A DNA stretch of 64,000 nt from Peltaster fructicola (taxonomy: Eukaryota > Ascomycota > Dothideomycetes). The stretch covers positions 3,534,001 to 3,598,000 of the forward strand of contig CP051139.1 of NCBI GenBank assembly GCA_001592805.2, given 5' to 3'. Below the pieces are notes generated by a model that saw nothing but the letters and a program-made list of their open reading frames with translations, had not been told where the DNA came from and ran no database searches. Made by a program: the position numbers and the translations under genes. Positions 43,362 to 50,828 of this stretch are shown in pieces; position 1 is the first letter of the stretch; each line of letters starts with the position of its first letter.

Positions 43362-45164
43362 ATGCTACATGGAGCTCACAGATTGCACAGGGGAAGTGCC
43401 AATCTAACAAGATTGATTCCTAGCCGGTGGACGACATGGTCGAGACGTAGCTACGCCAACAATGCTGCAAATGAGCCAAGCATTGCTGTGCTAGGAGGTG
43501 GCATCACTGGCCTTGCTACGGCTTACTACATCACACAGCGATTGCCAAGAGCCAAGGTAACGCTGTTTGAAGGAAGCGACCGCATTGGAGGATGGCTTCT
43601 ATCAAACAGAGTTCCAGTCTCCGGAGGTAGTGTCCTGTTCGAGGCTGGACCTCGATCGTTGAGGACAGCAGGCAATGGCATACTCGCTGCACGATTGGTG
43701 AGCCTTTCTTATCATGATTATTCGCGAAGCTAAGTACTACCTGTGCAGATAGACGAGCTGGAGCTCAAAGACGATACTATTTTCACGCCGACGACCTCAC
43801 CTGCTGCATCCCACCGATACCTCTACTATCCTGATCACCTTGTCTGCATGCCACATCCTAGACTTGGGCTCATCGATGGATTGACGACAATTTTGAAGGA
43901 ACCTCTGTTTAAAGGCGTGCTTGGCGGTCTTGTGAAGGAGCCCTTCCAAAAAGTAAGAGACGAGAAACTCTATGACGAGAGCGTTGGCGACTTTCTAGCC
44001 AGAAGGTTCGGCCGACCTGTGGTGGACAACATTGTGAGTGCTATTCTTCATGGGATCTATGCTGGCGACGTGTACAGTCTCTCTGCACGCTCGCTTTTCC
44101 CTCGACTGTGGAGAGGGGAGGTCGAACATGACGGTCTCTTGGCTTCTGCGGTACTCGCGAACCAGTCTGGCGTTGAGATGAGCACACGGGATGTGACCTT
44201 CTTCCAAGAGGCAAGGAAAGTCAAGGATACTGATCTGATGGAAACGCTCAGGACAACCAGCGTCTTCACCTTTCGCGATGGCATTGGAATGCTAGTGGAC
44301 AGACTAGCACGTAAATTGTGGGCGAACGGCAGTACAGACATGAAGACAGCGACCAGAGTGGACTCGCTCCGTCTCACGGAAGATGGTCAGGGCGTGGACG
44401 TCAGCATCAGAGGTGAAAGTGGCACACAGCGTTTCAGTCATGTCATTTCTGCGCTCTCGCCCGCACACCTCAACAATCTTATCGAGACCAAGACAAGTCG
44501 GATCCCGGACATACCAGCAGTCACAGTGATGACTGTCAACCTTTTCTTCCGGCACAGAGAGATGATTCCTCCTGGTCCTGGTGCAGACTCCCTAGGGTTT
44601 GGGTACCTTATTCCACGAGCGACACCGTTCGAGAATAACCCAGAACGAGCGCTAGGCGTTGTTTTCGATCACGCATACTCCTTGCCAAAGATCTCCTCGC
44701 ACGACACGAGCCAACAAGCCACTATTGCACAGGATGATCTCGCACAGGAAGGCACTAAAGTGACAGTAATGCTCGGCGGTCACTGGTGGAATGATTGGCC
44801 CTCGTATCCTGATGAGCAAGAAGGACTACAGATGGCTCGGGCGGTCCTCGAACGACACCTGAACATCACACAAGAGCCAGAGGCATATCAAGTCAACCTG
44901 CAGCAAGATTGTATACCGCAATATACTGTCGGCCATGAAGATCGACTCAAATCAGCGCACGCAAGGCTCTCGCAGGCGTACAAGGGAAGAGTGCGCGTAG
45001 CCGGCAGCTGGGTTGGAGGGGTTGGTGTGAACGACTGTCTGCGCTCTGCATGGGACGTCGTGCATGGGCTAGAGCTTGGAATTGACGGGACTGGTCTTGA
45101 ACATATCGGAGCAGAGCGATTTGTCAAAGTGAAAGTGCAGGCTCGCACCTCGGAGGATAAGTGA
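43362..45164 (+). CDS. HEM14: Mitochondrial protoporphyrinogen oxidase
   Basis: Exons are 43362-43697 and 43749-45164, giving 583 residues with a 51 nt intron in phase 0. The N-terminus (about 35 residues, rich in Arg/Ser with few acids) looks like a mitochondrial presequence. It is followed by the FAD-binding dinucleotide motif AVLGGGITGLATAY and FEGSDRIGGWLLS. The core has FEAGPRSLRT, SVGDFLARRFGRPVVDN and HGIYAGDVYSLSARS, all characteristic of protoporphyrinogen oxidases. The C-terminal FAD-binding part includes VAGSWVGGVGVNDCLRSA. The enzyme oxidises protoporphyrinogen IX to protoporphyrin IX in the inner mitochondrial membrane, the penultimate step of haem synthesis. Confidence 0.96.
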
Positions 45165-45565
45165 CCTGTGCCGCAACTGTACAGTAGAAGAGTGCGGTGC
45201 TTGACGTATGGGACGGGACGAGCACCGCCTGTCCATAGACATACACACTCATGGTCGAGTAGATTGTCTTCCGGCCGAGCGACAACCTGTACTGATGGAA
45301 ATATGCAACCGATAGATACATGTATGCAAATCACGAGCAACCACGTCACACGCTGAGCTCCGAGCTCAAATCGCAGCCTGCGCCTGCCCAAGGCAAACAT
45401 GGCGGGCCTCAGCCTTGTTGGTTTCATCTGTGCCACCAACTCGCGACTTGTAAAGTTCATCACTCTGTGCTCAATCGCGCACTCGAAATCTCTGGCCAAT
45501 GTGCTTGTCCATCTTCATGCTGCTGTTGACTGTGACGACTTTTGCCTAAACTCGCCCTAGCAACC
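45165..45565. other. Intergenic region between HEM14 and J-like gene
   Basis: A 401 bp head-to-tail spacer with no recognised feature. Confidence 0.4.
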
Positions 45566-47143
45566 ATGAACGCCGAACAACCTCCATTCAGGCGAGCATG
45601 GACGACAGATGGTGGTGGTCGCATCAGACTGAACGCAAGGTCCTACACGAGTCCCTCATTCGCAAGCCACGATGCCCTCGACGACCCGTCAAGGACCTCG
45701 GACTATGCATCAAACCAGCCAAGACGACGCTCACTCTTCCACACAGCATTCTCACTGCTTGGTGCAGTACATGAGCTACGAAGGGAGCGCGTAAGGCAGC
45801 AAGAGCTTGATGAGCACACCTCGCCAATCCATCGGAGAGACACCCGTCGCCGAGAGGCTTCGCGATCCGAATCTGCTGACTATGCAAGGTGGGAGAGACA
45901 CGACAGTCAAGATAGGTCCCGTTCTGCCAGATTGAACGAGCAGTATGTTCGCCCTTCTGGACAGCCTGCACGCGAGCGCATGTCATCATCACGTCTGCGT
46001 AGATCGAGCCGATGGGAGGACGCACCTATGGATCGTGATCTCCCAGCAGCGCAGAACTATGATACCGAAGATGATGGCGCTCGAATCAGGCCGAAGCCAA
46101 TGCGTATCAGGGCCCTCGAGAGTGATATACTGTATGAGCAGAGAGAGATAGATGAATGCTTGCAGTGGTTGGCAGTTCATGCTCACAGGGATGAGACCAG
46201 TGATCGCATGATTCAGCATATGACTACACAGCTGCAGCTTCACCGGAGACAACTCAAGGCTGCGAAGGCTGATCTAAGAGCAGAACTTGACCGAGCAGAG
46301 CGACCAAGACCAGAAAGCGCTCGTCGTACCTCGCGCAGAGCATCGACACGGGACTCGGACAGAGGCGTAGAGCCTGAAGCATCGCCTGGCTTTGACAACT
46401 TATTCAGCTTCCTTATGGGAGGTGCAGCATTCAGTACCTCACGCAACGCACAGCCATCCGCAACGCATGCTGATATGTTCAACCAGCTGTTCGCTGACAT
46501 CGCGGCCCAGCACCCTCAGTTTATCTTCACCACATCACAAGGTCCGCCCAATGTCGCAGGCGGTTTTCCGCGTGACTTCTTCGGTGCTCACTTCAATGAC
46601 GGCGCACAAGAAGCAGGCACTTCCGCACAAGCTCGCCCAAGGCCAAGTAGACCTACCAATCTATTATCAGCGCAGGAAGCCAAAGCTCTCTATCAGACCT
46701 ACAACGATCGGTGGAGCGTCATTGCACCCTCCGATCCAGAGCTACCATATCCTGGGAGGAAGTTGCAGAGCGCAGCTCTTGTCGACAGAGCAACAATCTG
46801 GGCACCGATGGTCTCCTCGGCCGTTTCAACATGGTCCATCGAAGATGTTATACGAGTCAACACGCAGAGCTTCTTGCTCGGTGTGGTGGATCTTACACCC
46901 AACTATACGGATCGACTTTCGAAAATTGAGGTGGACTTTGATCACTCGAAAGCTGATCCAGTGCAACTGCAGCTGCTGTTTGACATGCTGAAGAAAGAAA
47001 AGATGCGCTGGCATTCAGACAGACTGGGACGAAGGAACGGAGGCGAAGCTGGTGTGAATGAAGCATTACAACAGAGTCAAGTTGCTCGTGGAATCTTCCA
47101 CGCGGTGTGCGAGCTCTCAGATCTCGTAGCTACCAAGCGATGA
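45566..47143 (+). CDS. Hypothetical protein with degenerate J-like C-terminal domain
   Basis: The first ATG in the open frame is 45566 (MNAEQPP), giving 525 residues; the frame extends to 45542 only from TTG. I do not recognise the family with certainty. Residues 1-170 are Arg/Ser-rich and likely disordered. A coiled-coil-prone segment spans about 185-270 (ESDILYEQREIDECLQWL, then HRRQLKAAKADLRAELDRAE). The C-terminal 150 residues are ordered, with SIEDVIRVN and LLFDMLKKEKMRWHSDRLGR. The RWHSDR stretch resembles the WHPD(K/R) of fungal proteins with a J-like end, but the HPD motif needed to stimulate Hsp70 is changed (HSD). A chaperone link is therefore only inference. Confidence 0.7.
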   Translation: MNAEQPPFRRAWTTDGGGRIRLNARSYTSPSFASHDALDDPSRTSDYASNQPRRRSLFHTAFSLLGAVHELRRERVRQQELDEHTSPIHRRDTRRREASRSESADYARWERHDSQDRSRSARLNEQYVRPSGQPARERMSSSRLRRSSRWEDAPMDRDLPAAQNYDTEDDGARIRPKPMRIRALESDILYEQREIDECLQWLAVHAHRDETSDRMIQHMTTQLQLHRRQLKAAKADLRAELDRAERPRPESARRTSRRASTRDSDRGVEPEASPGFDNLFSFLMGGAAFSTSRNAQPSATHADMFNQLFADIAAQHPQFIFTTSQGPPNVAGGFPRDFFGAHFNDGAQEAGTSAQARPRPSRPTNLLSAQEAKALYQTYNDRWSVIAPSDPELPYPGRKLQSAALVDRATIWAPMVSSAVSTWSIEDVIRVNTQSFLLGVVDLTPNYTDRLSKIEVDFDHSKADPVQLQLLFDMLKKEKMRWHSDRLGRRNGGEAGVNEALQQSQVARGIFHAVCELSDLVATKR

Positions 47144-47627
47144 GAAAGAAGAAGGAAGCTGCATCAGGGGCTCGATCAGCATGTAAGATGAAGCACGGCC
47201 GTGAATGAATATTGTAGCGCGCGGACAAGTGTTTGACAACCTTCCGTTTCGTAATCGAATGTATTTCAAGGGCTGCCCTGAGGACTCATAAAGCTGCGGT
47301 ACATCGTGACGGTAATGGTCTCGGTGGTTTGACGTTGTGTTGTTGATGGTCAGGTTGGCGCACAGACCTGTTCAATGAAAATGCTCTTTTTCGACAATGT
47401 TTTCCATCACTCTCTGATCTTTGAAGTAAACACGACAGCAACACTGTATACGGCTTTGTGTGTCCCACGCGATCAACTTCTGTGGTCATCGAGACTGCTA
47501 CGAAACCTGCACAACATCAAACGTGTTCTACAACCAACTCGCACTGTTCATCGTGAGGAAATATGAGGCTTCCTTTCGCCTCATTGCTAGTACAACGCGA
47601 AGCTTCCATAGCAGAAGAAGTGCCGCG
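47144..47627. other. SUA5 upstream region
   Basis: The region contains the SUA5 leader, the uORF at 47563-47631 and an in-frame extension open back to about 47460. Several ATGs near 47372-47410 could lie in the promoter or the leader. Nothing else was identified. Confidence 0.45.
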
Positions 47628-47631
47628 ATGA
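47563..47631 (+). promoter_or_regulatory. Upstream ORF overlapping the SUA5 start codon (ATGA)
   Basis: A 22-residue ORF starts at ATG 47563 and ends at TGA 47629-47631. That stop overlaps the SUA5 ATG (47628-47630) by two bases as ATGA. It lies in another frame. Such overlap can support termination-reinitiation or restrain translation of the main ORF. No transcript start is known, so its presence in mRNA is inferred. Confidence 0.5.
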
Positions 47632-48953
47632 AAACATCGACAATCCCCATCGAGGCCACGGCGCTAGGCAGGTTCACAACGACCAAGAACGATGATTACC
47701 TCGACGAATGGCAACTTCAGCTTGATGCCACATCTACTGATGCCAGTCATCTACACAGGATCGCACAGCAACTGCGATCGTCCGAGGTTCCGATCGCATT
47801 CCCTACCGAGACGGTTTATGGGCTTGGAGCGGACGCCACCAGGAGTGAGGCCGTCAAGGGAATATACACAGCGAAGCAGCGACCGTCAGATAATCCCTTG
47901 ATCGTTCACTTCGCCTCTCTTGCACAAATTAGGCGTACATTAGTGGGTAAGGAAGCTTCACCAGAGTTGACCACCGATCCAATTCCTAGTATCTACCACC
48001 CCTTGATACAGAGGTTTTGGCCAGGACCACTAACGATCCTGCTTCCGAACCCAAAGCACTCTGTCTTGGCTCCAGAAGTGACCGCAGGCTTGTCGACGTT
48101 CGGGGCACGGATACCACGGCATCTGATCGCCTTGAGCTTGATACAGCTTGCCGATGTACCTGTTGCAGCTCCTTCGGCCAATGCATCTACGAAACCATCT
48201 CCAACTGCCGCTGAGCACGTGGCATTCGACCTTGATGGGAGCATCTCAACGATCATAGACGGCGGACCGTGTGAAGTTGGTGTGGAGAGCACTGTTGTTG
48301 ACGGTTTGACTCAGCCGCCTCTCGTTCTTCGTCCTGGCGGAATCAGCCTTGAGCAGATCCGCCACTGTCCAGGCTGGGAGACGGCCGCAATAGGATACAG
48401 AGATGTCGCAGAGACCGGCTCTCAGCCGAGAGCGCCTGGCATGAAGTATCGACATTACTCACCAAGAGCGCCTGTCTACCTGTACACTACATCGTCAAGT
48501 CTGCCTAGCTTTGATGAGCTTTCCAAGCTCGTAAACCCGTCCGGTACCTTGGGCGTTGTGCGGACCACATGCTGGGGCATCAATGACGACGGTCTCATCG
48601 CAGTGAGTCGTGATGTTGGTAATTGTGCAAACGGAGCTCTCCGGCACACTGATGGTCCTGCCTTTACGCGGACATTTGGCTTTGAGGGAATGCTACAGGG
48701 CGTGCAACAAGAATCACACAGACGAAAATTACAGAAGCACACTCTGGATCATCCCGGCCGCCAGGTCACTTTGCTTGACGTTGACCTCGGTAACGACATC
48801 GCAGACATTGCTCGTGGCATTTTTGGAGCATTGCGTGATCTGGACCAGGAGAATGTGGATGCAATCATAGTTGAGGGCATCAACGATACACGGGACGACC
48901 TTGCTGCTGCCGTCATGAACAGATTGAGAAAAGCTGCCGAGGTCACCATCTGA
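47628..48953 (+). CDS. SUA5: Threonylcarbamoyl-AMP synthase Sua5
   Basis: Starting at ATG 47628 gives 441 residues, a normal Sua5 length. The YrdC/Sua5 domain shows VPIAFPTETVYGLGADA, KQRPSDNPLIVHF, FWPGPLTILL and APSANASTKPSPT, which form the ATP, bicarbonate and threonine pocket. The linker SQPRAPGMKYRHYSPRAPV leads to the C-terminal Sua5 domain (residues about 285-441). The enzyme makes the TC-AMP used for t6A37 on ANN-decoding tRNAs in cytosol and mitochondria. The same frame stays open upstream of the ATG and encodes SFRLIASTTRSFHSRRSAA, which looks like a mitochondrial presequence but has no ATG; non-AUG initiation could give dual targeting. The uORF overlaps the start. Confidence 0.94.
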   Translation: MKTSTIPIEATALGRFTTTKNDDYLDEWQLQLDATSTDASHLHRIAQQLRSSEVPIAFPTETVYGLGADATRSEAVKGIYTAKQRPSDNPLIVHFASLAQIRRTLVGKEASPELTTDPIPSIYHPLIQRFWPGPLTILLPNPKHSVLAPEVTAGLSTFGARIPRHLIALSLIQLADVPVAAPSANASTKPSPTAAEHVAFDLDGSISTIIDGGPCEVGVESTVVDGLTQPPLVLRPGGISLEQIRHCPGWETAAIGYRDVAETGSQPRAPGMKYRHYSPRAPVYLYTTSSSLPSFDELSKLVNPSGTLGVVRTTCWGINDDGLIAVSRDVGNCANGALRHTDGPAFTRTFGFEGMLQGVQQESHRRKLQKHTLDHPGRQVTLLDVDLGNDIADIARGIFGALRDLDQENVDAIIVEGINDTRDDLAAAVMNRLRKAAEVTI

Positions 48954-49170
48954 TATGTCGGAAGCAGGAGGTGTCGCCACAATCGCTGAACATGATGAAG
49001 TCTGACCGCAAGAGCTGGTAGGAGTTTGTGGTGCATTGGAGACTAAAACGATGGCGTAGATCCTTCCCCCCACCAACGGTCCGCGACATCATCATTTGAG
49101 ATACGCCTGTCGAGATGAACCTAAGTATTGGGCAACAGGCTACGAGTATTGCCTTTGCACTCCTGAAGTC

Positions 49171-49913
49171 ATGCGAACCGTGACGATACTGGTGACAGGC
49201 TTTGAGGTAAGATCACAAAGCTTACCAAGATGCAATATGCTCACAACTGGAAGGCTTTCCAGGACAAGTACCCTATAAACCCATCCTTCGAGATCGCCAG
49301 GACTCTGTCAGAGGCATTCAGCTCCCGAGCCGATCGTGAGCCTGCCATTCGGATCATTCTCCATCAATCTCCCATCAAGGTTGTCTACGAGCATGTTCAG
49401 GAGTTGATTCCTCGATTGCTCGCTGCATATCAAGGGCAGATAGATGCCGTTCTGCACATAGGCATGGCATCAGGACGAAAGTTCTACACTATTGAGAAAT
49501 TCGCACGTCGAGACGGCTACACAAGACACAAAGATCTCGATGGCAAAGTCCTCGCCGAGGAGTACGGACCAGAACACTTTCCCGACTGTCCGTCCAAGAT
49601 GACCACTACGCTAGACTATCAGCTGCTGTGGGAGGATTGGTTCAACCATATTTCTCTCGCAGATAAGCAGGAATCATCGTTGAAACGCGAAGAGCTGTGT
49701 CAGAGTGAGGACGCCGGTAACTTCCTCTGTGACTTTACCTACTTCAACAGTCTTGCATTCTACGCCAGACGCGAGCACTCGAATGGCAACACCACGAGCA
49801 GGCCAGTCATGTTCTTACACGTTCCAGGCGAGAGCGATGTCGACAGCCTCAAAAGAGGGTCGATAGTAGCAGTAGCGCTCGTGCGAGCGATAGCAGATCA
49901 AATATCGTGCTAG
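49171..49913 (+). CDS. Pyroglutamyl-peptidase I (peptidase family C15)
   Basis: Exons are 49171-49206 and 49254-49913, giving 231 residues with a 47 nt intron (GTAAGA...AAG). The joined N-terminus reads ILVTGFEAFQDKYPINPSFE, matching the family motif TGFGPF with one change (GFE for GFG). The catalytic residues are Glu in FYTIEKFARRDGY, Cys in AGNFLCDFTYFNSL and His in VMFLHVPGE. The enzyme removes N-terminal pyroglutamate from peptides in the cytosol. Acceptor choice is guided by homology: an alternative CAG four codons later would delete AFQ. It lies head-to-tail after SUA5 and tail-to-tail with the GNAT gene, 25 bp apart. Confidence 0.92.
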
Positions 49914-49938
49914 TAATGTCTCGCCGTATGGTACTAAC

Positions 49939-50625
49939 TCAGCTACTCTGTGCAGGTCTCAACATGATGCAGTGTCGACCTTTTGACCGCCCACCGTGCT
50001 TGGTACCATCGAAATCAAACTCTTCGAGCACCTCAAAGTCATGCTTGAGGTACAGACCACGCCCATAGCTGGATGCCACAAGCCAGACTGGGACACTCAA
50101 CTTATCGACTCGTTTGAGACCGTGCTCTAGCAAGAGGCTCCCTGCACCTTGTCTTGCGAACTCAGGACGCACGCCGAGAACAGTGAGTCCAATATATGGA
50201 ACCTGTTTCGCCTGGATTGTCCTTCTCTCGGCATCGTAGAGAGACCGATAGAAGGCATCTCCCAGTTCTACATTCATTCCGGCGATCGCTGGACCAGCAT
50301 TCTTCCTCTGGATCTGCGCTTCTAGGTCTGCTTTGCTCTCTTCTTCGCTGCGAGATGGCGAGGGTTTGGCTAATTTCTTCCACCACGAGACACCGACGAT
50401 CTGTTTGCTCTCATCATCGCGTGCACAAAAGCAGTACTCGACGGTATCGCCGTCGGTCTCGTTCATCACTCGTTGCGTCAGTCTGGTTTTCAGTTCCGGA
50501 GTGAGCCCGCATGGGTAGATCATGGGCAAGACCTGATCTGCAGCCTCAGGCTCAAAGGAGTCCCACCAAGTCTGGATGAATCTGTCAAGGTCATCATGCA
50601 GGAGCGGCTCAATTGTGAACGTCAT
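49939..50625 (-). CDS. GNAT-family N-acetyltransferase
   Basis: Starting at ATG 50625 (MTFTIEPLLHDDLDRFIQTW) gives 228 residues; an alternative in-frame ATG at 50682 would add 19 residues and is possible. Motif A of GNAT acetyltransferases is clear: YIGLTVLGVRPEFARQGAGS, where RQGAGS binds the acetyl-CoA pyrophosphate, followed by LLLEHGLKRVDKLSVPVWLV. The final strands are GRGLYLKHDFEVLEEFDFD. The N-terminus DLDRFIQTWWDSFEPEA is typical of a large, poorly characterised fungal GNAT subgroup. The substrate is unknown. It is separated by 203 bp from the MSC2 stop upstream. Confidence 0.88.
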   Translation of the reverse strand: MTFTIEPLLHDDLDRFIQTWWDSFEPEAADQVLPMIYPCGLTPELKTRLTQRVMNETDGDTVEYCFCARDDESKQIVGVSWWKKLAKPSPSRSEEESKADLEAQIQRKNAGPAIAGMNVELGDAFYRSLYDAERRTIQAKQVPYIGLTVLGVRPEFARQGAGSLLLEHGLKRVDKLSVPVWLVASSYGRGLYLKHDFEVLEEFDFDGTKHGGRSKGRHCIMLRPAQSS

Positions 50626-50828
50626 GGTCGATCTCGAGAACGTGTATGTGCTGTGAACGATATGGTGTTCAGGTAGCATCATCGATGATACCGAAAGGTA
50701 TCTAGCGTCTTATATGCCAAGCATCATAGGGAGCAGAGCCTCATGAGTTCTTCAAAGGAGCCACGGAATAATGCTGATAATGTCTTGGACGTTTACATAC
50801 ACTACAAGCGTCTGCAGCAGAACAGTGC

